Assembly: GCF_014654365.1 (NCBI RefSeq)
Contig: NZ_BNAY01000004.1
Location: 496,001-560,000 of the forward strand
Length of the DNA stretch: 64,000 nt
Source: Amycolatopsis oliviviridis
GTDB lineage: Bacteria; Actinomycetota; Actinomycetes; Mycobacteriales; Pseudonocardiaceae
Direction of reading: 5' to 3'
In this document: piece after piece, positions 7,380 to 15,329 of the stretch
Layout: each line of letters starts with the position of its first letter
Position numbering within the stretch: position 1 is the stretch's first letter
Notes under the pieces: generated by a model
Told to the model about the DNA's origin: nothing
Database searches by the model: none
Seen by the model: only the letters and a program-made list of their open reading frames with translations
Program-made: the position numbers and the translations under genes

Positions 7380-8048
7380 ATGAAGACGGCATTGGTGACC
7401 GGGGCGTCCAAAGGGATCGGGGCGGCGATCGCGAGAAGGCTTGAGAGAGACGGCGTCAAGGTCCGAAGGCACGACAGCAGTCAGGGAGACCTCGCACAGA
7501 TGGAGGGCGTCGACAAAGCCCTCGAAGGCATCGACAGCCTCGACATCCTGGTCAACAACGCGGCCGCCCAGCCGGCAGGGCCCATCGAGACGGACACCCC
7601 CGAAAGCTTCGACCACCTCTTCGCGGTCAACGTCAGGGCGCCGTACTTCCTCATCCAACGAGCACCGTTGAACGACGGCGGCCGCGTTATCAACGTCTCC
7701 TCGGTCGCCACCCGGATGGCCAACCCGACACAGACGTCCTTCGCGATGACGAAGGGCGCGCTCGAGACGATGAGCCGCACCCTCGCCCACCAGTTCGGAC
7801 CCCGCGGGATCACGGTCAACGTCGTCGCGCCTGGCGCCACCAGGACCGCGGACAACGGCCAGGTCTTCACGTCCGAATTAACAACCGCGATAGCAACCCT
7901 CACCGCGCACCAGAGACTCGGCACCGCGGACGACATCGCGGACGTCGTCGCGTTCCTCGCCTCCGACGACGCCCGCTGGGTGACGGGGCAGGTCCTCGAC
8001 GCGAGCGGCGGGTTGTTCCTCGGTCCTCCGGCGCAAGGGGTTCAATAG
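7380..8048 (+). CDS. Short-chain dehydrogenase/reductase with Tyr-to-Phe change in the catalytic motif
   Basis: 222 aa with a Rossmann fold: TGASKGIG at residues 7-14, NNAA at 59-62, S107-S108, and a C-terminal PGATRT loop. At the position of the SDR catalytic YxxxK the sequence reads FAMTK (F121, K125; codon TTC). The general-acid tyrosine is therefore missing, and ordinary ketoreductase activity is doubtful. It could act as a divergent SDR, a binding protein or a weak enzyme. It lies divergent to the TetR gene 6763-7332 and close upstream of the SWIM gene. Confidence 0.85.
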   Translation: MKTALVTGASKGIGAAIARRLERDGVKVRRHDSSQGDLAQMEGVDKALEGIDSLDILVNNAAAQPAGPIETDTPESFDHLFAVNVRAPYFLIQRAPLNDGGRVINVSSVATRMANPTQTSFAMTKGALETMSRTLAHQFGPRGITVNVVAPGATRTADNGQVFTSELTTAIATLTAHQRLGTADDIADVVAFLASDDARWVTGQVLDASGGLFLGPPAQGVQ

Positions 8049-8052
8049 GGCG

Positions 8053-8946
8053 GTGACGTGGTTCAGCGAGGACGAACTCCGCAGGCAGGCCGGTGACGTC
8101 TCGTTCGCGCGCGGGGCCAAGTACCTGGAGTCGGTCGAGGCGCTGGACGACGTCGCCGGCGGGGTCGCGGCGGTGGTCAGCGGCACCGACCGGTACACGG
8201 TCCGGTTGCGCAACGTCGGCGGCGAGCTCGTCGGCGAGTGCTCCTGCCCGCACGCGGCGGACGGCTTCTTCTGCAAACACTGCGTGGCCGTCGGGCTGCT
8301 GGTCCTCGAAGGCGTGGCGGACGGCGGCGCGGCCGACATCCGCGGATACGTCGAAACCCTCACCCGCGACGAGCTGGTCGAGCTGCTCGTCGGGCACGCG
8401 AACGAGGACCCCGTCCTATTCCGCAAACTCTCGCTCAAGGCGGGCCGCGAGGACCTCGACGCGTTGCGGCGGCACGTCGAGGGAACGTTGCGGTTGCGCG
8501 GTTTCGTAGGGTTCCAGGGCACGCTCGCGTACACCGAAAAGGTTCGCGAGGTGCTCGCCACCGCCCAGGAGCTCATGGACGCTCCGCTGCTGTGCCGCGT
8601 CGTCGAACTCGTCGTCGAGGCGCTGGACTTCGTCGAGGACTCGTTCGGCGCGCTCGGCGAAGAGGTCAGGAACGCGCTCGCGTTGTACGCCGAGGCCTGC
8701 GCGGAAACGCCGCCGGAGCCCAAAGAGCTCGCGGAATGGTTGCTACGCCTGGATCTCGACGGTTCCGGCCGCGTCGACGTGAGCATCGCGGACTTCACCG
8801 CCGGGCTCGGTTTCGAGGGGCTCGCGGTGTTCCGCGCCGGCGTCGAGGAACGATGGCGGCTCGACGACGGCGAGGACCCGTACCGCAGCCGCAAACTCCA
8901 GCGGCTGCGTGAAGGATTCGCCGCGATGCGGAACTGGAAAGCCTAG
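8053..8946 (+). CDS. SWIM zinc-finger protein
   Basis: 297 aa starting at GTG. The SWIM motif ECSCPHAADGFFCKHC (C63, C65, C74 and H76 or C77 as ligands) is a zinc-binding module used for DNA or protein contacts. The rest is helical and charged with no other motif I recognise. It begins 5 nt after the SDR stop, so the two are probably cotranscribed. The function is unknown; actinobacterial SWIM proteins of this size are common single-domain proteins. Confidence 0.85.
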   Translation: MTWFSEDELRRQAGDVSFARGAKYLESVEALDDVAGGVAAVVSGTDRYTVRLRNVGGELVGECSCPHAADGFFCKHCVAVGLLVLEGVADGGAADIRGYVETLTRDELVELLVGHANEDPVLFRKLSLKAGREDLDALRRHVEGTLRLRGFVGFQGTLAYTEKVREVLATAQELMDAPLLCRVVELVVEALDFVEDSFGALGEEVRNALALYAEACAETPPEPKELAEWLLRLDLDGSGRVDVSIADFTAGLGFEGLAVFRAGVEERWRLDDGEDPYRSRKLQRLREGFAAMRNWKA

Positions 8947-9947
8947 GCGCGCCGGTGCCGGACGCCCGAGTTCCGGTACAGCTCCTCCAGATCCCGTTGC
9001 CCCGCCTGGTCCCCGGTGTCGGCGGCCGCGCGGAACCAGTGCTCGGCCTCCTGGAAATTGCCGTGGTCGGCGGCGAGCCTGCCGAGGTTGGTGTACGCGG
9101 GGACGCTGCCGAGTTCCGCGGCCTTCCGGTACCAGGCGGTGGCCTCGCCGGGATCGTTCCGGTCGTTGGCGAGGACGCCCAGATTCGTCATCGCCGCGGC
9201 GTCGCCCCGTTTGGCCGCCTTGAGATACCAGCGTTCGGCGGCGTCGAGCTCGCCGCGCCGATGCAGCACCAGCCCCAGGCGGACGGCGGCTTCGGGCGCG
9301 CCGGCGGCAGCGGCCGCGTGATAGCAGCTTTCCGCGCGCGTCAGATCTTCCCGTCGCTCGGCCTCAAGACCGAGTTTGACCAGCGACGGCGCGTCGGTTT
9401 CGGTGGCGGCCTCGCGCCACCAGGGTTCCGCCTCGGTCGTCCTGCCGGTGTCGCACAGGAGGGCGCCGAGCGTGATCATCCCTTCGAAGCTGCCCGCCTC
9501 CGCGGCCTCGACCGCCCAGCGCTCGGCCTCCTCGAGGTCGCCGCGCCGGTGCAGCGACCGTCCGAGTTCCGCCATCGCCTCGACCCGGCCCTCGGCGGCG
9601 GCCCGCCGCCACCAGTCCTGGGCGGCGTCCACGTCACCGCGTCGCGCGCAGAGATTTCCCAGATGCGCCATGGCATGCGAATCACCGGCCGTCGCCGCTT
9701 CGCGGTACCAGCGTTCGGCCTGTTCGGGTACGCCGCGCTCGCGCAGGAGATGCGCCAGGTTGCCCATCGCGACCCTGTCCCCGCCCGCGGCGGCCTTCCG
9801 GAACCACCCCTCGGCCTCGTCGAGATCGCCGCGCTCCAGCGCGGTGGATCCCATGCGTGCCATGGCGATCACGTGTCCGCGTTCCGCGGCCTTCCGGTTC
9901 AGATAGTCGTCGATCCGGGTGTTCCACTTACGTTTTTCGGCGCCCAC
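8943..9947 (-). CDS. Sel1/TPR-repeat protein
   Basis: 334 aa made almost wholly of 36-residue helical repeats of the Sel1-like type. The repeat pattern is G-D-x-x-A-E-x-W-(Y/F)-R-x-A-A-x-x-G-x-x-x-A-M-x-x-L-G. The GTG at 9947 is chosen because AAGGAG lies 7 nt upstream; the frame runs on upstream without coding character. No signal peptide is seen, so it is probably a cytoplasmic scaffold. Its end overlaps the end of the convergent SWIM gene by 4 bp. Confidence 0.85.
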   Translation of the reverse strand: MGAEKRKWNTRIDDYLNRKAAERGHVIAMARMGSTALERGDLDEAEGWFRKAAAGGDRVAMGNLAHLLRERGVPEQAERWYREAATAGDSHAMAHLGNLCARRGDVDAAQDWWRRAAAEGRVEAMAELGRSLHRRGDLEEAERWAVEAAEAGSFEGMITLGALLCDTGRTTEAEPWWREAATETDAPSLVKLGLEAERREDLTRAESCYHAAAAAGAPEAAVRLGLVLHRRGELDAAERWYLKAAKRGDAAAMTNLGVLANDRNDPGEATAWYRKAAELGSVPAYTNLGRLAADHGNFQEAEHWFRAAADTGDQAGQRDLEELYRNSGVRHRRA

Positions 9948-10104
9948 GAGCCCGCTCCTTCCGGCAGCGTCCAAGGGGTAGTCGCTGCTCAGCGCCCCGA
10001 TGTGACAACAACTACCTGGCGTCATCGTCGTGTCGCTCCCGGTTTCCCCGCGCGGCCCGGCGATACTGGGGCACTCCCCATTCCCCGTCGAGAGGAACCG
10101 CGCG

Positions 10105-10773
10105 GTGGCCACGCGTACCCGGCAGATGACCACGGCCCAGCGTCTGCTCCTGCTGATCACCCTCGGCGCCGTCGTGCTCGCGGTGTTCTGGTTCGTCAGC
10201 GGCAAGGGCGACGCGCTGCAACCCCAGCCCTCGAACCCCGCCAGCGCCGCGGACGCGCGCAAGCAGCTCGACGAACTCACCGTCGCGCCGCGCGGTTCGA
10301 TGGACGGCTACGACCGCAAGAAGTACCCGCACTGGGACAACCAGGGGAACAACTGCAACACCCGCGAGTTCGTGCTCAAACGCGACGGGAAGGACGTCAA
10401 GGCCGGTTCCGACTGCGCCCCTACCTCCGGCAGCTGGACGAGCATCTACGACGGCGAGACCTGGACCAAGCCGACCGACGTCGACATCGACCACATGGTC
10501 CCGCTCGCGCAGAGCTGGGTCAGCGGCGCGAAGTCGTGGACCGACGAGAAGCGGCGCCAGTTCGCGAACGACCTGACCCGGCCGCAGCTGTTCGCCGTCA
10601 CCGACAACGTCAACCAGGAGAAGAGCGACAAGGCGCCGGACCAGTGGAAGCCGCCGCTCGTGTCGTTCTGGTGCACCTACGCCACCGACTGGATCACCGT
10701 GAAGCACTACTACGGCCTCACGATCACCACCGCGGAGAAGAGCGCGCTCAGCGACATGCTCGGTCGTTGCTGA
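10105..10773 (+). CDS. Membrane-anchored or secreted HNH nuclease-like protein (DUF1524/GmrSD C-terminal type)
   Basis: 222 aa starting at GTG with AGAGGA 8 nt upstream. One hydrophobic segment (about residues 11-30) acts as anchor or uncleaved signal. The outer domain has the DUF1524 core DVDIDHMVPLAQSW, then a Trp- and Asn-rich part (VTDNVNQEKSDKAPDQW). This matches the actinobacterial HNH family fused to GmrSD or secreted alone. A Cys pair may form a disulfide outside the cell. It is likely an extracellular nuclease; no immunity gene is adjacent. Confidence 0.8.
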   Translation: MATRTRQMTTAQRLLLLITLGAVVLAVFWFVSGKGDALQPQPSNPASAADARKQLDELTVAPRGSMDGYDRKKYPHWDNQGNNCNTREFVLKRDGKDVKAGSDCAPTSGSWTSIYDGETWTKPTDVDIDHMVPLAQSWVSGAKSWTDEKRRQFANDLTRPQLFAVTDNVNQEKSDKAPDQWKPPLVSFWCTYATDWITVKHYYGLTITTAEKSALSDMLGRC

Positions 10774-10801
10774 TCTCCCCGGTTTCGGGTTGGCTGGGGC
10801 G

Positions 10802-11458
10802 ATGGCGACCTTCGTACTGATCCATGGCGGTGGCGGCAGCGCCTGGGACTTCCACCTCCTCGAGGCGGAACTGACCGGACGCGGCCACGACGTCGTCGCG
10901 GTGAACCTGCCGATCGAAGACGAGAAGGCGGGTTTCCCCGAGCACGTCGACGCCGTCGTGAACGCGATCGGCGACCGCGGGGACCTGGTTGTGGTCGGCC
11001 ATTCCTATGGGGGCTTCACCGCGCCGATCGTCGCCGGGAAGCTTTCGGCGCGACTGCTCGTGATGCTGACCGCGATGATCCCGAAACCGGGCGAGTCGCC
11101 GGGGGACTGGTGGGGCAACACGGGTTTCAAGTCCGACGAGACCCTCAGCGAGGAAGAGCAGTTCTACAACGGCGTCCCCGCGGACATCGTCGCCGAGGCG
11201 GGCTCGCACGCCCGGAACCAGGTCAGCGCCGAATGGGGGCAGCCGTGGCCGCTGGAGAAGTGGCCGGACGTCCCGACGAAGGCGCTCATCGCGCGCGAAG
11301 ACCAGTTCTTCACGCCTGAGTTCCTGCGCCGGGTCGTCCAGGACCGGCTCGGATTCGCGCCCGACGAGATCGACGGTTCGCACTCCGTGCCGTTGAGCCA
11401 CCCCAAGCTCCTGGCGGACCGGCTGGAGTCCTACCTCACCAGCGGTCCAAGCGCATGA
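10802..11458 (+). CDS. Alpha/beta-fold hydrolase
   Basis: 218 aa with HGGGGSAWDF (oxyanion region, residues 8-17), nucleophile elbow GHSYGG (S68) and a C-terminal GSHSVPLSHP histidine. The architecture is that of salicylate-esterase or MenH-like small esterases. ATG at 10802 follows the HNH gene by 28 nt. Its end overlaps the convergent nitroreductase by 23 bp. The substrate is unknown. Confidence 0.85.
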   Translation: MATFVLIHGGGGSAWDFHLLEAELTGRGHDVVAVNLPIEDEKAGFPEHVDAVVNAIGDRGDLVVVGHSYGGFTAPIVAGKLSARLLVMLTAMIPKPGESPGDWWGNTGFKSDETLSEEEQFYNGVPADIVAEAGSHARNQVSAEWGQPWPLEKWPDVPTKALIAREDQFFTPEFLRRVVQDRLGFAPDEIDGSHSVPLSHPKLLADRLESYLTSGPSA

Positions 11459-12074
11459 CCTCTTCGAGCGGCTGACGCGCGGCGGGCTTGAAGGTGTCGC
11501 CGGTGTAGAACGCCGTCGGGATGAGCGCGGCCTGGTGCACGTTGTCCGGCAGGCCGAGGATCTCGGCGGCCTCCTTCTCGTACGCGAGGTGCAGCGTCGT
11601 CCACGCGGTGCCGAGCGTGACGGCCCGCGCCGCGAGCATGTAGCTCCACACGGCGGGCAGCAGGTTCCCCCACAGCCCGGCCTGGTTGCCGGCGGGCAGT
11701 TCGGCGTCCGTCGTCTCCAGGCACGGGATGACGTGCACCGGCACCTCGCCCATCTTGTCGGCCAGGTACTCGACGCTGGAGCCGACGCGCTTCTGCACCT
11801 TCGAGCGCGCCGGATCGTCCGCGAACAGCTTCCCCGCCGCCCTTGGGGAATCGAGATAGTCGCGGCACGCACGCTGGTAGAGCTTCCCCAGTTCGGCCCG
11901 CTGGCCGGGATCGGTGACCACGAGCCAGTGCCAGCGCTGCGTGTTCGACCCGCTCGGCGCCTGCAGCGCGACCTGCAGGGCGTGTTTCACCAGTTCGAGA
12001 GGTACCGGCCGGGTCAGGTCCAGGCGTTTGCGGACGGTTCGGGTGGTCGTCAGCAGCTCTTCGGGCGTCATCAA
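11436..12074 (-). CDS. Nitroreductase family protein
   Basis: 212 aa of the FMN-dependent nitroreductase fold. Visible features are the N-terminal TTRTVRKRLD motif, APSGSNTQRWHWLVV near residue 40 (FMN-binding segment), and a C-terminal GDTFKPAARQPLEEV tail. It is divergent to a MarR gene with 25 bp between the starts, a standard arrangement for a MarR-controlled reductase. The physiological substrate cannot be read from the sequence. Confidence 0.88.
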   Translation of the reverse strand: MMTPEELLTTTRTVRKRLDLTRPVPLELVKHALQVALQAPSGSNTQRWHWLVVTDPGQRAELGKLYQRACRDYLDSPRAAGKLFADDPARSKVQKRVGSSVEYLADKMGEVPVHVIPCLETTDAELPAGNQAGLWGNLLPAVWSYMLAARAVTLGTAWTTLHLAYEKEAAEILGLPDNVHQAALIPTAFYTGDTFKPAARQPLEEVMRLDRW

Positions 12075-12085
12075 GCGATTATGTC

Positions 12086-12099
12086 GTTACAATCCGCGA
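12086..12099 (+). promoter_or_regulatory. Likely promoter -10 for a leaderless MarR mRNA
   Basis: TACAAT lies 6 nt upstream of the GTG at 12100, so the transcript would start at or next to the start codon. No ribosome-binding site precedes this GTG. It falls in the 25-bp gap shared with the divergent nitroreductase gene. Confidence 0.45.
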
Positions 12100-12603
12100 G
12101 TGGGGAGGCCGCCGCGCGAACGAGGGATGGGCACGTTGCTGCGGCATGTCCTCGAAACGACCGAGGCGGACGTCTCCGCGTTCTTCGAGGACATCGGCCT
12201 GGGGGACTACCGGCCGCGGTTCACCCCGTTCGTCCGCGCGATCGTCGCCCACGGGCCGCTGGCCATCCGCGACCTCGCCGCCGAAGTCGGCGTGACACAC
12301 TCCGCCGCCAGCCAGACCATCGCGCAGATGGCGCGTCAGGACCTCGTCTCGCTCAGGCCAGGGCGCGACGCGCGGCAGAGGATCGTTTCGCTGACCGAGA
12401 AGACGCTCGGCCTGATGCCGACGCTCGAAGCGGAGTGGGCGGCGACCAGCGCCGCAGCCGAACAGCTGGAAGCCGAACTGCTGTACCCGCTCAGGGAGGT
12501 ACTGGTCGCCGCCATCGAGGCGCTGGAGCGCAAATCGCTCCGGGACCGGATCGCCGAAACGGACGCCGCGCTCAGGCTCGCGCGTCGGACGGGTGAAGGC
12601 TGA
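12100..12603 (+). CDS. MarR-family regulator
   Basis: 167 aa with a winged helix: LAIRDLAAEVGVTHSAASQTIAQMARQDLVSLRPGRDARQR (about residues 50-90). GTG at 12100 is preferred to ATG at 12127. A -10-like TACAAT sits just upstream of the GTG, and the ATG has only an abutting GAGGG. It is divergent from and presumably controls the nitroreductase gene. The last 32 bases overlap the end of the convergent anti-sigma gene. Confidence 0.85.
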   Translation: MGRPPRERGMGTLLRHVLETTEADVSAFFEDIGLGDYRPRFTPFVRAIVAHGPLAIRDLAAEVGVTHSAASQTIAQMARQDLVSLRPGRDARQRIVSLTEKTLGLMPTLEAEWAATSAAAEQLEAELLYPLREVLVAAIEALERKSLRDRIAETDAALRLARRTGEG

Positions 12604-12997
12604 ACACAGCCCAGACGTACTTTCCGCCTTCGCACAGCTCGTGTCCCCAGTCGTCGGACAGAGCGTGCACCAGCTGCAGACCGCGGCTGCGCGCCGCCAT
12701 CGGCGAAGGTTCCTTCAGCTTCGGCCGCTTCGAGCCGGAGTCGTAGACCCGCAGGGTGAGCCTGCCGTCGGAGTACTCGACGTCGAGCCTGTCCGGCTTC
12801 TCACCGTGTTCGAAAGCGTTCGTGACCAGTTCGGAGGTCGCGAGCAGGACGTCGTCGACGTCCGGGCCGTCGAGGCCGAGGCCGGCCAGGGTCGTCCGGA
12901 CCGCTTGCCGCGCGACCGCGGGGGCCGTCACATCAACGGGCAGGGGCAGGGAGACCACCGGCAACGTGCCCCCCGATCGCGTCTTGGACATCGTCAT
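12572..12997 (-). CDS. RsbW-like HATPase anti-sigma or serine kinase
   Basis: 141 aa with a GHKL ATPase fold: N-box LATSELVTNAFEHG (about residues 64-77), a D-x-G box (VYDSGS), and a G2-like segment RSRGLQLVHALSDDWG. This family binds sigma factors or phosphorylates STAS antagonists. Here the Asn of the N-box is kept, unlike in the RsbW next to the sigma gene, so this one may be the active kinase. It lies downstream of sigF on the same strand with a 78-nt gap. A GGGTAT at 13044-13049 on the minus strand could be a SigF-type -10. Confidence 0.85.
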   Translation of the reverse strand: MTMSKTRSGGTLPVVSLPLPVDVTAPAVARQAVRTTLAGLGLDGPDVDDVLLATSELVTNAFEHGEKPDRLDVEYSDGRLTLRVYDSGSKRPKLKEPSPMAARSRGLQLVHALSDDWGHELCEGGKYVWAVFSLHPSDARA

Positions 12998-13075
12998 GGT
13001 TCCGCACCTCCCCTCACGCGAGAGACTCCCAGATCCGTTGTCGTCTCCCAGATACCCACAAGGGTCGAGGTCGAA

Positions 13076-13849
13076 TCAGGGTCCGTCCGTGAGTTCTGTC
13101 TCGGTCAGTCCTTCACGCAGTTTCTTGAGCGTGGCGGCCAGCAGCCGTGACACCTGCATCTGCGAAACCCCGACACGGCGCGCGATGTCCGACTGGCTCA
13201 TCCCGGACCCGAACCGCAGCGCGACGATCTTGCGCTCGCGATCGGGCAGCCGTTCCAGCATCGGCCGCAGCGCCTCGCGGAGCTCCGCCTGACTCAGGTT
13301 GGCGTCCGCCTCGCCGAAGCGGGTGTGCGCCGAGTTCTCCAGGAGGTTGTCCAGTGAGGCCCCGTACCGGCCCTGGCCGGCACGGAGGCCTTCGTAGACC
13401 TCGTCGATCGGGATGCCGAGATGCGTGGCGATCTCGCTGGGCTTCGGCGCGCGGGAGAGCCGGACCGTCAGCTCCTCGCGCACGGCCGAGATGTTCGCGT
13501 TCAGCTCCTTGAGCCGCCGCGGGACCCGGACCGACCAGCTGTTGTCGCGGAAATGGTGCCGGAGCTCACCGGAGATGGTCGGGACCGCGAAGGCCAGGAA
13601 GTCACTGCCCTGGCCAGGGTCGAACCGGTCGACGGCGTGGATCAGCCCGATCGTCGCGATCTGGACCAGGTCCTCCATCGACTCGTCCCGGTTGCGGAAC
13701 TTGCGCGCCAGGTTGCGCGCGAGTTCCAGATGCGCGCGCACGAGCTCGTCCCTCAGCCGTTCGCGTTCCGGGGCGTCTTGCGGCAGCGCGCACATGCGCT
13801 CGAACAGGGCCGGAACATCCCCGCCGTCTCGCCCGACGGGTTCGGTCAC
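13076..13849 (-). CDS. sigF: SigB/SigF-type stress sigma factor
   Basis: 257 aa with sigma-70 regions 2, 3 and 4. Region 2 has MEDLVQIATIGLIHAVDRFDP and FAVPTISGELRHHFRD; region 3 has the SWSVRVPRRLKELN block; region 4 has the HTH SQSDIARRVGVSQMQVSRLL. This is the alternative (group 3) sigma of Actinobacteria used in general stress and development. GTG at 13849 overlaps the stop of the upstream anti-sigma gene by 4 nt, the usual UsfX-SigF order. Control is by partner switching with RsbW and the STAS antagonist encoded nearby. Confidence 0.93.
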   Translation of the reverse strand: MTEPVGRDGGDVPALFERMCALPQDAPERERLRDELVRAHLELARNLARKFRNRDESMEDLVQIATIGLIHAVDRFDPGQGSDFLAFAVPTISGELRHHFRDNSWSVRVPRRLKELNANISAVREELTVRLSRAPKPSEIATHLGIPIDEVYEGLRAGQGRYGASLDNLLENSAHTRFGEADANLSQAELREALRPMLERLPDRERKIVALRFGSGMSQSDIARRVGVSQMQVSRLLAATLKKLREGLTETELTDGP

Positions 13850-14262
13850 GGCCGGGCCGCCTCGCTCTCCCGGATGAGCTCGACCCTGGACAGGTAGCCG
13901 CCGTCGGCCGGGGTGACGCTCCGCCGCGCGGACGTCGCCAGCGCGGTGAGCAGCTGCCAGGACAGACCGGTCTCGTCGTCGGGCTCCGGCGAGTCCGAAA
14001 GCACCGAGACGGTCACCTCGATCCGTCCGTCCTTCCACGAGAAAACGCAGGTCAGATGACCGTCGGCGGCCGAGGGGAGCAGCATGGAGCAGGCCTCGTC
14101 CACCGCCATCCGGAGATCCTCGACAGCGTCCAGGTCGAAGTCCTGGCGCATCGCGATGTCCGCGACGATCGTCCGGAGAGTCGGTACCACGTGCGGTACC
14201 GCGGCCGTGCGTACCTCGATGAGTTGAGCGCCCTGCCCGCTGGGCGGGGTGTTGTCCACCAC
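13846..14262 (-). CDS. rsbW: RsbW/UsfX-like anti-sigma factor
   Basis: 138 aa of the GHKL fold: LRMAVDEACSMLL at the N-box position lacks the usual Asn, as I recall for mycobacterial UsfX. It is therefore likely to sequester SigF while its kinase activity is uncertain. It starts at GTG 14262 (GAGAGGA 6 nt upstream) and overlaps sigF by 4 nt. The upstream region holds a GTTT-N16-GGGCAA promoter-like element, so the operon is probably autoregulated by SigF. Confidence 0.9.
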   Translation of the reverse strand: MVDNTPPSGQGAQLIEVRTAAVPHVVPTLRTIVADIAMRQDFDLDAVEDLRMAVDEACSMLLPSAADGHLTCVFSWKDGRIEVTVSVLSDSPEPDDETGLSWQLLTALATSARRSVTPADGGYLSRVELIRESEAARP

Positions 14263-14299
14263 GTGTGTTCCTCTCTCGAGCTGCGCTGCCGAGTCGTCG

Positions 14300-14356
14300 A
14301 TTGCCCGGAGTGTGAGCAAACCAAACCCAGGTTTGAGTCGCGCAGGCGGCGGGCAT
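14300..14356. promoter_or_regulatory. Back-to-back SigF-type promoters between rsbW and whiB
   Basis: On the plus strand GTTT (14331-14334), 16 nt, then GGGCAT (14351-14356) faces whiB. On the minus strand GTTT (14326-14323), 16 nt, then GGGCAA (14306-14301) faces rsbW-sigF. Both fit the actinobacterial SigB/SigF pattern GTTT-N15/16-GGGTA with one change in the -10. Confidence 0.6.
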
Positions 14357-14398
14357 GTAACCGGGGACAAACGATCTCCTGGAAAGGCGGGGACCGAC

Positions 14399-14707
14399 GT
14401 GGCTGACGTGAGCCGGCTGCCCAACGTGGTGGCGGAAGAGTGGGATTGGCAGCTCCGTGGGTCGTGCCGAGGCGCCGACAGCAGCTTGTTCTTCCACACG
14501 GACAACGAGCGCGGTTCGGCCCGCGAGCGGCGCGAGACGCGTGCCAAGGCGATCTGCCAGACCTGCCCTGTGCTGGCGCAGTGCCGCAAGCACGCCCTGG
14601 CGGTCCAGGAGCCGTACGGCATCTGGGGTGGGCTCGGCGAGATCGAACGACGTGAGCTGTTCCTCCGGGAACGCCGCGCCGGGCGCAAGGCGCTGACGGC
14701 GCATTGA
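14399..14707 (+). CDS. WhiB-family iron-sulfur regulator
   Basis: 102 aa. Four cysteines are spaced C23-x29-C53-x2-C56-x5-C62 and bind a [4Fe-4S] cluster. They are followed by the beta-turn YGIWGG and a basic C-terminus (RERRAGRKAL) for DNA contact. The start is GTG at 14399 with GGAAAGG upstream. It is divergent to rsbW-sigF across a region with symmetric SigF-like promoters, so it is probably a SigF target. The exact WhiB subfamily is not assigned. Confidence 0.92.
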   Translation: MADVSRLPNVVAEEWDWQLRGSCRGADSSLFFHTDNERGSARERRETRAKAICQTCPVLAQCRKHALAVQEPYGIWGGLGEIERRELFLRERRAGRKALTAH

Positions 14708-14921
14708 GCGCGTCCCGGACACCGGTCGGCGACGCGCGTGACGGCGATCGTGGCGCCCCGTCCGTACTGGGTTAGGGTTGAGACTGTCGTTGCGGGGACA
14801 GCCAAGCCAACCCGCCGAAGAAGAGCGTGCGTCCGTGTCCGGACTGGGCGCGGCCGTCGCTTGAGACCACAGGCGCGTTCCGGCGCTGAGCGTCGGTTCT
14901 CACCTGATGAGGAGAATGTGC

Positions 14922-15275
14922 ATGCCCGCAGCGGACCAGAACACCACGCCGCCCGGTTTCAGCATCACGCTGGACGCCGACGCGTCTGTACCGCGCGTGG
15001 TGGTCACCGGTGAGCTAGACCTGCTGACGAGCCCGCAGCTCCAGGAGACCCTCGGGGCCCTGATCACGGACAAGCCGTCGGGACGGGTCGTCGCCGACCT
15101 CACCGGCGTGACCTTCTTCGACTCCTCGGCGCTGAACGTGGTGCTCCAGGCCCAGCGCCAGGCCGCCGAAAAGGCGGTCGAGCTCGAACTGGTGCCCAGC
15201 CCGCAGGTGAGCCGAGTGATCGAGCTCACCGGCGTCGCCGAGCACCTCAGCGTGTCGGAAGAGCCCCCCGCCTGA
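14922..15275 (+). CDS. STAS-domain anti-anti-sigma factor (RsbV-like)
   Basis: 117 aa with the STAS signature: VVVTGELDLLTSPQLQ, then DLTGVTFFDSSALNVVL, whose SS pair holds the phosphorylatable serine. Unphosphorylated RsbV proteins release the sigma factor from RsbW. ATG at 14922 is preferred to ATG at 14907 because AGGAG lies 7 nt upstream. It completes the stress module with rsbW, sigF, the second HATPase and whiB. Confidence 0.9.
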   Translation: MPAADQNTTPPGFSITLDADASVPRVVVTGELDLLTSPQLQETLGALITDKPSGRVVADLTGVTFFDSSALNVVLQAQRQAAEKAVELELVPSPQVSRVIELTGVAEHLSVSEEPPA

Positions 15276-15329
15276 TCCCCCGCTACGGTCGTGGGCTCGT
15301 GATCCGCGACACCTGGGGGAAGCAGCACG

